Source: UBA5158 sp040389045 (GTDB lineage Bacteria; Pseudomonadota; Gammaproteobacteria; DSM-16500). From it: a stretch of DNA of 64,000 nt. The notes below the pieces were generated by a model. That model was given only the letters and a program-made list of their open reading frames with translations. It searched no databases and was not told where the DNA came from. Where the stretch lies: contig JAZKAT010000013.1 of NCBI GenBank assembly GCA_040389045.1, positions 1 through 64,000 on the forward strand, in the 5' to 3' direction. This document shows positions 16,080 to 24,990 of the stretch, one piece after another (position 1 is the stretch's first letter; every line of letters begins with the position of its first letter). The position numbers and the translations under genes are program-made.

Positions 16080-17670
16080 CGCGCGGATAAATTTTTGCCG
16101 CTGAATTTAATTGAGTCGTGACACCGGAAGCAGATGTAGCCCATGCGGACCCATTCCAATGTTCCACCAGGCCAGCGGCGCCCACTGCCCAAATATCATT
16201 TACGCTATAAATAAGACAGTCAAAAAGATTGCCGCCACCCGGATTATGTGTTGCCCAGGAAGTGCCATTATAAATAAGGACTACACCGGTATTACCAACA
16301 GCGCAACCCATATCGGCGGTGCCGTTACCATTGCTATCAATCATTTTGATACTGTTTAATGCCGTTCCGGTAGGTGAAGTAAACGTACTCCAGGAAGTTC
16401 CATTCCACCGTATGATGACCCCTGCCGCGCCTACCGCCCAGGCTTCACTAGTAGATACCAAAAACACGCCGCTTAACGCTTGCGTGGTAGGGCTAGTGAC
16501 TTTTGTCCAGGTCGTGCCATTATATTGTAAAATAAAACCGGCCGCGCCAACCGCAAACCCAATGTCTCCCAAGCCATTGCCGGAAGTATCAAGCACTTTA
16601 ACATCATTGAGTGACTGGTTGGTGGAAGCAAAAGTAGGAACGCTAGGCGAGGTGGCGCTGGTTAATGCTGCCCAGGCAGTACCGTTCCAACGTAAAACTG
16701 TTAATCCCGGATTACCAGCGACACAGCCCGTCTGCTTATAAGTGTTACCAACCGCCCACGCTTCTTGAGACGAAACCGCGGACACAGCGTTTAATGTTTG
16801 AGTGTTACAAGTTGCGTTTAGTGAGGAATAAGCTGTCCAGGTACCATTTAAGTAATGGACTATATTAAAGGTTGTACCATTAATTGTGCCAACCGCCCAG
16901 CCTTCCGCGTTGGATAACATAGTCATGCCCAAGATGGTATTTTTATGAGTGGCATCGGTAACTGAAGAATTGGTCCAGGCTAATTCAGTGGGATTGTTCC
17001 AGTGAGTAAAAGTAAAATTATTTCCACTCACCACTCCCGCCGCCCAGCCATCTTGCAATTGCACGGGTTTCTCAATGGTCATGGTAGAACGCGACGCAAT
17101 TAAATTAGGAATGCCGCCTTGTGATTGTAGCAAGCATTGATATTGACTGGCATAAGCGCCGTTCGCATGAGAACTTGCTAGAGAAAAACCTTTGCCACGC
17201 AACGCTCCCGTTAATGAATTGCCTGAGACGCCTAGATAAGTAATGACTTCATAATCAATTTGTATTCTGCCCATAGGCGCAAAACCGGTAGTGCTCGTCA
17301 ATGGTATCGTAGTAGCGGTGGCGGTGATTGCGCTAGTGAGTTTGCTATTTATCAGATAATGCGCGCCGGTGACTGAGGTCACGGTAAAAGTACCCAGACC
17401 TAGTGAACTATTTGTTAAATCAGTGTCGCCACTAATCTGTGCGCAAGTATCACGAGTCAGCGCACCCGTCAGCAGGGGAGTTAAAATATAACGCGAAGCT
17501 TTTTCCAATCCGCCTTCGGCGACATACAGCGCCTGGTCAGCCAATAAAAAATTCATGGTCGCGGTGGAACTACCAGTCGCCATGTATACCGCGGCAAGAC
17601 CAATAAAACTAACTGCGACCATGATAAATACGCAGATAAGTAATAAATAACCGGCTTGATTATTTCTCAT
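16042..17670 (-). CDS. PilX-like minor pilin fused to a beta-propeller-like repeat domain
   Basis: A 542-aa protein, last gene of a four-gene minor-pilin operon. Residues 1-35 look like the hydrophobic stalk of a PilX/GspK-type pilin (QAGYLLLICVFIM). It lacks Glu5 of ordinary pilins, as is usual for that subgroup. An insertion-like domain follows, then from about residue 205 about seven repeats of 35-50 aa, each with a W/F-AVG turn and an RWNGTxW or HWNGSxW strand, resembling a YCF48/Kelch-like propeller. PilY1-type tip adhesins carry a propeller, and no pilY1 gene follows here, so this may be a combined pilin and tip adhesin. The start overlaps the previous gene (ATGA). Confidence 0.75.
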   Translation of the reverse strand: MRNNQAGYLLLICVFIMVAVSFIGLAAVYMATGSSTATMNFLLADQALYVAEGGLEKASRYILTPLLTGALTRDTCAQISGDTDLTNSSLGLGTFTVTSVTGAHYLINSKLTSAITATATTIPLTSTTGFAPMGRIQIDYEVITYLGVSGNSLTGALRGKGFSLASSHANGAYASQYQCLLQSQGGIPNLIASRSTMTIEKPVQLQDGWAAGVVSGNNFTFTHWNNPTELAWTNSSVTDATHKNTILGMTMLSNAEGWAVGTINGTTFNIVHYLNGTWTAYSSLNATCNTQTLNAVSAVSSQEAWAVGNTYKQTGCVAGNPGLTVLRWNGTAWAALTSATSPSVPTFASTNQSLNDVKVLDTSGNGLGDIGFAVGAAGFILQYNGTTWTKVTSPTTQALSGVFLVSTSEAWAVGAAGVIIRWNGTSWSTFTSPTGTALNSIKMIDSNGNGTADMGCAVGNTGVVLIYNGTSWATHNPGGGNLFDCLIYSVNDIWAVGAAGLVEHWNGSAWATSASGVTTQLNSAAKIYPRANPRGDWYQVFA

Positions 17671-18161
17671 GATCCTGCAACTCCAACATTTCTTGGAAAT
17701 AAAATAACTTGCAAAGGATTGCTGGTATTGTTTTGAGTAACAGTTAAATTAACTTGCACAGCAATAATAGCGCTAGGAGTGTTGGTAGCTGCTAACGCAT
17801 TATTATAATAAGTAAATGTTAACCCCCCAATTCCATCCGCCAGAATATTTGAATTTTCCAGTAAAGTGGTACCGCTCAAGGTGTAATTTACGCTATTCCC
17901 AAAAACATCTACAAAAGATAATTGTGCAGCGGTTGACGTAGTAATATCGGCTGACGAACGGATGTTTCTGATTTCTCGCGCCATGATTTCCATGGCGACT
18001 CGCGCCTGCCAATCCGCATCGGTTAAACGCTGTGCCTGAATGTAGGCGTGCAAACCCGCTGATAGTAGTGTGCTGGCGATTACAGCAATGACGCTGACCA
18101 GAGCAATTACCACCACTAATTCAATTAAGGTAAAGCCGGTGATTTTGTTTTGAATACGCAT
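17667..18161 (-). CDS. PilW-like type IV minor pilin
   Basis: A prepilin-like protein of about 164 aa. The short basic leader ends at the prepilin peptidase site G/FTLIELVVVIAL, with Glu5 present and a hydrophobic stalk after it. The C-terminal part is a small pilin head. The ATG at 18161 follows the preceding stop by one base (TAAtATG). The ATG at 18176 would lengthen the leader and overlap the upstream gene. It belongs to the fimT-pilV-pilW-pilX type order and probably helps initiate pilus assembly. Confidence 0.8.
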   Translation of the reverse strand: MRIQNKITGFTLIELVVVIALVSVIAVIASTLLSAGLHAYIQAQRLTDADWQARVAMEIMAREIRNIRSSADITTSTAAQLSFVDVFGNSVNYTLSGTTLLENSNILADGIGGLTFTYYNNALAATNTPSAIIAVQVNLTVTQNNTSNPLQVILFPRNVGVAGS

Positions 18162-18162
18162 A

Positions 18163-18540
18163 TTAATACAATCCAATCAAAGAAGTCAGCGTTGCGCTAC
18201 CTGCGCCAGCTACCGTCACTGCAATAGTCTGGTAATTGGTATCAGTACTTAAAGTCGTACAAGTAAAATCTACGGCTATGCTAAATCCACTAGGGGCTGT
18301 ACAAAATGACGGTACCGTGGTTGAGGGGCAAGTTATAAATGAGAAACCAAATTGGGCTTTTTCATCTAGAATTCCTTCCATGCACTGGCGCGCCGTCACT
18401 ACTGCGATATAAGCATTATGCACATTGGGCACTTGTGACAAATAGGCTCGTAATCCTAATAAAATAGTTGCAGCCAGAATGCTGGTTAGGATGATAAATA
18501 ACACTAATTCGACTAAGGTAAAACCGGCTTGTTTTATCAT
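18163..18540 (-). CDS. PilV-like type IV minor pilin
   Basis: A 125-aa prepilin. The leader MIKQAG is followed by FTLVELVLFIILTSI, the class III signal cut by prepilin peptidase, with Glu5. The head is short and contains several cysteines (CMEG, CPST, FCTA, CTTL) that could form disulfides. The start overlaps the end of the upstream pilin gene (ATGA). It is the second gene of the minor-pilin operon. Confidence 0.8.
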   Translation of the reverse strand: MIKQAGFTLVELVLFIILTSILAATILLGLRAYLSQVPNVHNAYIAVVTARQCMEGILDEKAQFGFSFITCPSTTVPSFCTAPSGFSIAVDFTCTTLSTDTNYQTIAVTVAGAGSATLTSLIGLY

Positions 18541-19019
18541 TGCACCACCACTCGACCGGTACCAGGCGTCACCGCCACCGTCATGGTAATACCACCTGCG
18601 GTCAAGGGAATGGTGGCGGTCGCCGCCAAGGCGGTGCCCGGCGTGGCAGTGTCACTGTAAGGATTACCCAAACCATCAAAGTTAATTAAACTGCTGGGCA
18701 GGTTAGTCATAGAGCCAATGGTGACGCCAGTACCCATAGTGAGCGTAGTATTCCCCAGCGCCAGTATAGTCGCCGTGCCGCTGGCATTTAAAATTTGATA
18801 TTTATTGGGGGTCGTAAAGACTATCCGGTAACGTACACCTTTGGTCATGGCCAGTGATTGGGTATAACGAATATCATCGGCGAGCTGGTTGGCTTGCGCA
18901 GCCAGATTAATGGGTGCAGGCTGATAAGTGATTAATACGTTCACACTGAGTATCGCAATGATAGCGATGACAACCACGAGTTCAATGATGCTAAAACCAA
19001 CAATTTTTTTCATCATCAC
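18537..19019 (-). CDS. GspH/FimT-like minor pilin
   Basis: A 160-aa prepilin and first gene of the minor-pilin operon. The leader ends in KKIVG/FSIIELVVVIAIIAIL, with Glu5 present. The following N-terminal helix (DDIRYTQSLAMTKGVRYRIVF) is the typical GspH/FimT pattern. The C-terminal head is rich in Thr and Gly. The start codon follows a run of possible ATGs (MMMKK), so the exact first residue is uncertain. The operon is divergent from yajC, and its promoter must lie in 19020-19276. Confidence 0.82.
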   Translation of the reverse strand: MMMKKIVGFSIIELVVVIAIIAILSVNVLITYQPAPINLAAQANQLADDIRYTQSLAMTKGVRYRIVFTTPNKYQILNASGTATILALGNTTLTMGTGVTIGSMTNLPSSLINFDGLGNPYSDTATPGTALAATATIPLTAGGITMTVAVTPGTGRVVVQ

Positions 19020-19276
19020 AGCACATTACATCCATGGATTAGCTTGAGCTCGCTTTAAAAAGGTAAAAAAGCCAGTTTTATGTGCAAAAAATTCGACAAA
19101 TTCAGCCTAATCCTTTTATTCGCGCTGACTGCCCCATAAAACATACCTATCTTTAGCAATATCCGCAACTGGTAAGACCTTAAAAACCGCGCCAGTACGC
19201 GCTAGTTTCATTGCGTGAGCGTAACGAACAGGGTAAATTAGGATACTTTAAAATTGACAGTGGACAGATCCTAACT

Positions 19277-19627
19277 ATGATTAATTCCTTATTAGATTTC
19301 TTTATTGAAAGTGCACACGCCGCCGCACCGGCTGGCGCGCCCCCTGCGCAGGGCGGGTTTTCCATGCTGATTATCATGCTGGTTTTTGTGGGTTTTATGT
19401 ACCTGACAGTTTGGCGTCCCCAGGCGAAACGCAACAAAGAACACAAAGAATTACTCAGCGCGCTGGTAGTAGGCGATGAAGTGGTAACCCTGGGTGGTGT
19501 GCTTGGCAAAGTCAGTAAACTGGCTGATAACTTTATTGTTATCTCGGTCGCTGACAAAGTTGATATTACCGTACAAAGGTCCGCGATTAGCAACGTCCTT
19601 CCCAAAGGTACTTTCAAGTCAGTTTAA
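19277..19627 (+). CDS. yajC: Sec translocon accessory protein YajC
   Basis: A small single-span inner-membrane protein (116 aa from this start) that associates with SecDF-YidC. One hydrophobic helix (MLIIMLVFVGFMYLTVW) is followed by RPQAKRNKEHKELLSALVVGDEVVTLGG, the family signature. An upstream in-frame ATG at 19211 would add a hydrophilic extension not seen in the family, so the start at MINSLLDFF is preferred. secD begins 30 bp downstream in the same operon. Confidence 0.93.
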   Translation: MINSLLDFFIESAHAAAPAGAPPAQGGFSMLIIMLVFVGFMYLTVWRPQAKRNKEHKELLSALVVGDEVVTLGGVLGKVSKLADNFIVISVADKVDITVQRSAISNVLPKGTFKSV

Positions 19628-19657
19628 TTACACGTCAACGCGACACGGAAAAAGTTT

Positions 19658-21523
19658 ATGCTTTTGAATCGTTATCCCTGGTGGAAAAACCTGCTTGTTG
19701 TATTAGTTATTTTGATTGCGTTTATTTACGCGGCGCCGAATTTATTTGGTGAAGATCCCGCGGTACAGGTATCGGGAGTGAATTCAACCATACCCGTGGA
19801 TAACACGCTGCTGGAAAAAGTCGAGCATGCGTTAAACGATGCCCAGATTGAATATAAAGCGGGTGAAATGGATAACCATAATTTGTTATTCCGTTTTTTA
19901 AATACGGATAGTCAATTAAGCGCGCGCGATATTATCCAGCAAACGCTGGGTAATGATTATCTGGTAGCGTTAAACCTGGCGCCGGCGACGCCGTCCTGGC
20001 TGAAAGCCTCCGGCGCTGCGCCGATGAAATTGGGTTTGGATTTACGCGGTGGCGTGCATTTCCTGTTGCAAGTGGATGTGGATTCCGTATTGCAGCAGCG
20101 CATTGAAGGCGACATGCACAGCATAGGCCAGTTGCTGCGCGAGCAGCATATCCGTTATGCGGGTTTAAACCGCGAAGGCAATAATTCACTGATTATTACT
20201 TTCCGGGCGCAAGATGCCATGGATGATGCGTATCATTATTTGATGCAGCGCTTTATTGAATTTTCCTGGACGAAAAGCAATGTAAATGGCGAATTCACTT
20301 TAAAAGGCTTGCAAGACCCGGCCGGCTTACAGCGCGCGCGCCAGGATACGCTGGAACAAGCGATGAATACCCTGCGTAATCGCGTCAATGAACTGGGTGT
20401 GTCCGAAGCGGTAGTGCAGCAGGAAGGCGCCAGTCGCGTAGCAATTGATTTGCCCGGTATTCAAAATTCAACAGAAGCCAAAAATATTCTCGGCAAAACC
20501 GCCACGCTGGAATTCCATATGGTTGATACCGACCATACGGCGGAGAGCGCGGTAGGATCCGTTGCGCCGCCAGATACGCATCTTTATATGGATAACGGTC
20601 ATCCGGTATTACTTAAAAACGATATTATTCTGCGGGGTTCATCGATTACCAGCGCCAGTTCGGGATTTGGTGAAGATGGGCGCGCTTCAGTGAATGTACG
20701 TTTGGGCGGTGGCGGGGAAGGTTTATTTACCAAAGCCACTGCGGAAAATATTGGTAAACCCATGGCTGTGCTTTATGTAGAAGTAAAATCCACGCCAAAA
20801 ACAGAAAACGGTGTCAAGACCATCAGTTACCAAACTGAGCGTCGCGTCATTAGTGTTGCCACTATCCAGAGCACCTTAGGTAATAGTTTTCAAATTACCG
20901 GCTTAAGCAGTCAGGAAGAAGCACGCACCCTGGCGCTATTGTTGCGCGCGGGTGCGTTGCCAGCGCCGGTGACCACTATCGAAGAACGTGAAGTGGGGCC
21001 TAGCCTTGGTAAACAAAATATTCATATGGGTGTATTGTCAGTCGTAGTGGGTTTTGTGCTGGTGGTTATTTTCATGGCGCTTTATTACGGCGTGATGGGT
21101 TTGATTGCTGACGCGGCACTGGCGATGAATTTAGTGTTAATCGTGGCCATCCTGTCTCTGCTAGGCGCGACCCTGACACTGCCGGGTATTGCCGGTATGG
21201 TGTTAACCGTCGGTATGGCGGTAGATGCGAACGTCTTGATATTTGAGCGTATCCGGGAAGAGTTACGTCAGGGTATTGGTGTGCAGGGCAGTATTCATTC
21301 AGGTTATGCGCGCGCGTTTGCCACCATTGTTGACGCGAACGTGTCCACGTTGATTGTGGCGATTGTGTTATTCAGTCTGGGTTCCGGCGCGGTCAAAGGC
21401 TTTGCTGTGACGTTGACGATTGGTTTGCTCACTTCCATGTTTACCGCAATTACGGGTACCCGCGCGATTGTTAATGCGTTGTATGGCAACAAGCCGGTCA
21501 AGAAAATTTCGATTGGCATATAA
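19658..21523 (+). CDS. secD: Protein translocase subunit SecD
   Basis: A 621-aa inner-membrane RND-family protein that uses proton motive force to complete SecYEG export. The first helix near residue 15 precedes a large periplasmic domain (P1). MKLGLDLRGGVHFLLQVD is the SecD D1 motif. The C-terminal half has five helices with GMAVDANVLIFERIREELR (D4 motif and its Asp). The length is standard. secF follows after 17 bp with an AAGGGG ribosome site. Confidence 0.97.
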   Translation: MLLNRYPWWKNLLVVLVILIAFIYAAPNLFGEDPAVQVSGVNSTIPVDNTLLEKVEHALNDAQIEYKAGEMDNHNLLFRFLNTDSQLSARDIIQQTLGNDYLVALNLAPATPSWLKASGAAPMKLGLDLRGGVHFLLQVDVDSVLQQRIEGDMHSIGQLLREQHIRYAGLNREGNNSLIITFRAQDAMDDAYHYLMQRFIEFSWTKSNVNGEFTLKGLQDPAGLQRARQDTLEQAMNTLRNRVNELGVSEAVVQQEGASRVAIDLPGIQNSTEAKNILGKTATLEFHMVDTDHTAESAVGSVAPPDTHLYMDNGHPVLLKNDIILRGSSITSASSGFGEDGRASVNVRLGGGGEGLFTKATAENIGKPMAVLYVEVKSTPKTENGVKTISYQTERRVISVATIQSTLGNSFQITGLSSQEEARTLALLLRAGALPAPVTTIEEREVGPSLGKQNIHMGVLSVVVGFVLVVIFMALYYGVMGLIADAALAMNLVLIVAILSLLGATLTLPGIAGMVLTVGMAVDANVLIFERIREELRQGIGVQGSIHSGYARAFATIVDANVSTLIVAIVLFSLGSGAVKGFAVTLTIGLLTSMFTAITGTRAIVNALYGNKPVKKISIGI

Positions 21524-21540
21524 TTCAAGGGGACATCCTG

Positions 21541-22491
21541 ATGGAATTTTTCAAACACAATACTAAAATTGATTTTATGGCGCAGCGCAAATGGGCGGCG
21601 CTGGCTTCACTCATTTTATTTGCCTTATCTAGCCTTTCTTTAATCGTTTATGGTTTGAATTGGGGGTTGGATTTTACCGGCGGCACGCAAATTCAATTAC
21701 ATTTTCCCGTTACCGCGGATGTGGCGCAGGTGCGTGAAAAATTGCAAAACGCGGGTTTCAAAAACGCGGTGGTAATTAGTTATGGCACGTCGCAGGATGT
21801 GCTAGTCAGTCTGGTGCCTAAGCATAATGAGGGAACGGTTGCTTCTAGTAATACCCCGGATACGTCACAAGATAATCTGGTCAGTGAAGTTAACAAAGTA
21901 TTGCCTGATGCCAAAGTACAGCAAGTTGATTATATAGGCCCGCAAGTTGGCCAGGAATTAGCGACCCAGGGAGCGCTGGCCATCGTGATTGCTTTACTGG
22001 GCACGATGATTTATATCGCGTTACGCTTTGAATTCCGCTTCGCGGTGGGGTCAACGATGGCGCTGGTACATGACCCGGTGTTGATCTTGGGGATTTTTTC
22101 TTTTTTACATATCGAGTTTAATTTAATCACACTCGCGGCGGTGTTGACGGTAATCGGTTATTCGCTGAATGACACTATCGTTATTTTTGACCGGGTGCGA
22201 GAAAATTTCCGTAAATTGCGTAAGGCCACACCGGTAGAAGTTATCAATCAGGCGATTAATGAAACCCTGTCGCGTACTATCATGACTTCCGCATTGACCC
22301 TCACGGTGTGCCTGGCGTTATTTTTTCTCGGTGGAAGTATGTTACATGGCTTTGCATTGGCTTTAATTATTGGTATTGTCGTAGGAACGTACTCATCAAT
22401 TTATGTCGCCGGTTCGTTAGCGTTGGCTTTAGGATTGACTCGTCAAGACCTATTGCCGCCAACAAAGGAGGCTCTTGATGAGCGTCCTTAA
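21541..22491 (+). CDS. secF: Protein translocase subunit SecF
   Basis: A 316-aa partner of SecD in the SecDF export complex. The first helix is followed by GLDFTGGTQIQL. The C-terminal five-helix block contains GYSLNDTIVIFDRVREN and TLSRTIMTSALTL, both SecF signatures. It is the last gene of yajC-secD-secF. An orphan gene on the same strand starts 23 bp later and may be co-transcribed. Confidence 0.97.
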   Translation: MEFFKHNTKIDFMAQRKWAALASLILFALSSLSLIVYGLNWGLDFTGGTQIQLHFPVTADVAQVREKLQNAGFKNAVVISYGTSQDVLVSLVPKHNEGTVASSNTPDTSQDNLVSEVNKVLPDAKVQQVDYIGPQVGQELATQGALAIVIALLGTMIYIALRFEFRFAVGSTMALVHDPVLILGIFSFLHIEFNLITLAAVLTVIGYSLNDTIVIFDRVRENFRKLRKATPVEVINQAINETLSRTIMTSALTLTVCLALFFLGGSMLHGFALALIIGIVVGTYSSIYVAGSLALALGLTRQDLLPPTKEALDERP

Positions 22492-22514
22492 AATAAAACG
22501 CGGAGATAATAATT

Positions 22515-23477
22515 ATGTCAACTACCAGAAAGGTCGATCAACAGCTAATAGATGAAACTATCACTACCGTAAAAACCAGGTTGAAAGCGCAAATAGCTAA
22601 TTACCCTCGGGCATCCAACTCTGTTACGCATTTAATTAAAAGGCGAAACAGTTTGTCTAGTATTAATCAGGATTTTATGCAGTATGATGCCGACCTGGTT
22701 GGTAAAGCCAGTGCTAAAGGTTTTAGGCTCATAACCGGGGCAATACCTGCCAGCGATAATTTTGTTTCCTTCTGTGAAGATATGGTTTTCAACCGTCAAT
22801 ATCCCATCAGTAAAATTATCACTTTTGGAAATATGGCGTATCCAGAGGAAACAACTTCTTATCGCTATGCCTCGGGAGAAGATTTTTATAATGTCAAAAT
22901 CGTCTATGACGCCAATTCCGCTGAAGATAATTTGATAAGAAACGCAACTTTAACAGTTAACCGTGGGAAGGTGACCAGGGAGATTGAAGTAACTATTTTT
23001 GTGCAAAATCCTACAAATTCGTCGGCAATACAAAATGAACGGTTGTGTATTCTTAAAAAGTTATACTTAGAATCATTAGAACAAAATACTTTTATCTTTG
23101 GACCTTTATCGGGTCAGTTAATTTTGACATTTGAAATGCTGAGTAATTTTAAAGGGATTTTTCGTTCCACTAATACTGAGCTAATTGCCGATGCTATTAA
23201 GTTATTATTGATAGATCTTCGTAAAGACAGGCATGATTTGTCTATCCCAATGGAAGCTATTGAACAGGCTATCAAAGAAGCCAGTTTTTTGAAGCAGGGT
23301 TTGGTTGGGGCAGAAATTGAATCGCCAAAATTGACTGTAATCAAGCCGGTTCGAAGTTTGTCAGACGGTGCTACTGCAAGTTATGGAAAGTTTGGTTTCG
23401 CTTCAAATGGCATAGCTGGGAAAGATGAGGAATTGGATACTGTTCAGCAGGCGCAAATAAAACTTGGGTTTAAGTAA
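22515..23477 (+). CDS. Putative degenerate tyrosine-phosphatase-fold protein
   Basis: A 320-aa soluble protein with no certain assignment. The order of segments resembles classical tyrosine phosphatases. Residues 70-105 (ITGAIPASDNFVSFCEDMVF, then ISKIITFG) match the QGP...FW.MV...IVML region. Residues 190-210 (TFIFGPLSGQLILTF) lie where VHCSAGxGRTG would be, and residues 228-257 (LRKDRHDLSIPMEAIEQAI) match LRxQRPxMVQTxEQY. The catalytic Cys and Arg, and the WPD aspartate, are all absent, so if the fold is right it is a pseudophosphatase. An ATG with GGAG nearby follows secF closely. The assignment is inferred from pattern only. Confidence 0.55.
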   Translation: MSTTRKVDQQLIDETITTVKTRLKAQIANYPRASNSVTHLIKRRNSLSSINQDFMQYDADLVGKASAKGFRLITGAIPASDNFVSFCEDMVFNRQYPISKIITFGNMAYPEETTSYRYASGEDFYNVKIVYDANSAEDNLIRNATLTVNRGKVTREIEVTIFVQNPTNSSAIQNERLCILKKLYLESLEQNTFIFGPLSGQLILTFEMLSNFKGIFRSTNTELIADAIKLLLIDLRKDRHDLSIPMEAIEQAIKEASFLKQGLVGAEIESPKLTVIKPVRSLSDGATASYGKFGFASNGIAGKDEELDTVQQAQIKLGFK

Positions 23478-23489
23478 TAAAACAACTTC

Positions 23490-24983
23490 ATGACAACTTT
23501 TCCGGAATATGGATCATTCGACGCGCTCGCACTAGCTAATCTAGTGCAGCGCGGTGTTGTCTCACCAGTCGAATTGTTAGACGCGGCGATTGAGCGGGCG
23601 GAGCAATGGAACCCGCACATCAATGCCATCATTTATAAAATGTATGATGCAGCGCGGCAGGCAGCCCAGGCCAAAATTCCAAAAGGGCCTTTCAGTGGTG
23701 TGCCATTTTTATTGAAAGATTTGCTGGCGGATTACGGGGGTGTGCCACTGTCCTCGGGTAGCCGTTTCACGCAACACTGGGTACCCAAACGTGACAGTGA
23801 ATTGGTAACCAGCATTAAACAAGCGGGCTTGATCGTTTTTGGTAAAACCAACACGCCGGAGTTTGGTTTAAGTTCAGTGACGGAACCGGTATTGTTTGGT
23901 CCTACCCGCAATCCCTGGAATTTAGCGCATTCGCCCGGCGGTTCCAGTGGTGGTTCAGCAGCGGCGGTTGCAGCAGGCATCGTGCCGATGGCGCATGGTA
24001 ATGATGGCGGTGGTTCGATTCGAATTCCCGCGTCTTATTGCGGGTTATTCGGTTTGAAACCGAGTCGTGGTCGTACCGCGGTAGGTTCAGAAATTTTACG
24101 GATGTGGGAAAGCATGGTGGTTGAACATGTGTTAACGCGTTCTGTGCGCGATAGCGCCGCGATGCTGGATGTGTTGTCGGGGCATGGTCTGGAACAATCA
24201 CCGGCCTTGCCAAAAATGTCGGGAACTTTTTTAAGTTCGTTAAGCAAGCCGCTACGTCCATTACAAATTGCCTTGCTGGATCAACCGTTTTTTCCCGCGC
24301 CGGTGGCGCCTGATTATGCGATGAGTGTGCACCAGGCCGGTACGCTGTGCCAACAGTTAGGGCATAGCGTGGAAATAGTGGCGATGAAAATTAATAGTGC
24401 CGATGTCGCGCGAGCTTATCTCACGATGATTTCGGGTGAAATTGCCGCAAGTTTGAAACGTTTTGCGGTGGCGATGAAAACCAAATTGAAAAGCCGTGAT
24501 ATAGAACGTCAAACCATGTTAATCAATCATATTGGCCAGCATCTCAGCGCGGCGGAAATCGCCTGGGCGCATGATGTGCTGGAAACGGCATCCTTACACA
24601 TGGCGCAATTTTTTAGTGATTACGATGTGTTGATGACGCCAACGATGGCGGCGCCAGCGCCATTGATCGGTGAATTGAAACCGGATATCTTCGAGCAGGG
24701 TATTTTAGAACTTTTGACTCATGTGCCATTTGCACCGTTGCTGCATAAAGCGTTGGACCATGCGGCGTTAAGAAATTTTGCGTATTATCCATTTACGCCG
24801 ATTTTTAACGTTAGTGGTCAGCCAGCGATGTCAGTTCCCATGTATTGGGATGCGCAACAATTACCAATTGGCATACAATTCGCCGCGCGTTACGGCGAAG
24901 AATTATTGTTATTGCAATTAGCCCAACAAATCGAAGAAGCCCAGCCTTGGTTTGCGAAGCAGCCAGTGTTTGCGGAGTCGTGA
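23490..24983 (+). CDS. Amidase (amidase signature family)
   Basis: A 497-aa Ser-cisSer-Lys hydrolase. The catalytic Lys lies in GVPFLLKDL, the glycine/serine-rich signature in SPGGSSGGSAAAVAAG, and the acylated serine in the GGGSIRIPAS region. It probably hydrolyses small amides. The substrate cannot be read from the sequence. No gatB or gatC gene is adjacent, so it is unlikely to be the Glu-tRNA amidotransferase A subunit. Its stop lies 7 bp from the convergent suhB stop. Confidence 0.9.
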   Translation: MTTFPEYGSFDALALANLVQRGVVSPVELLDAAIERAEQWNPHINAIIYKMYDAARQAAQAKIPKGPFSGVPFLLKDLLADYGGVPLSSGSRFTQHWVPKRDSELVTSIKQAGLIVFGKTNTPEFGLSSVTEPVLFGPTRNPWNLAHSPGGSSGGSAAAVAAGIVPMAHGNDGGGSIRIPASYCGLFGLKPSRGRTAVGSEILRMWESMVVEHVLTRSVRDSAAMLDVLSGHGLEQSPALPKMSGTFLSSLSKPLRPLQIALLDQPFFPAPVAPDYAMSVHQAGTLCQQLGHSVEIVAMKINSADVARAYLTMISGEIAASLKRFAVAMKTKLKSRDIERQTMLINHIGQHLSAAEIAWAHDVLETASLHMAQFFSDYDVLMTPTMAAPAPLIGELKPDIFEQGILELLTHVPFAPLLHKALDHAALRNFAYYPFTPIFNVSGQPAMSVPMYWDAQQLPIGIQFAARYGEELLLLQLAQQIEEAQPWFAKQPVFAES

Positions 24984-24990
24984 TTTAAAC

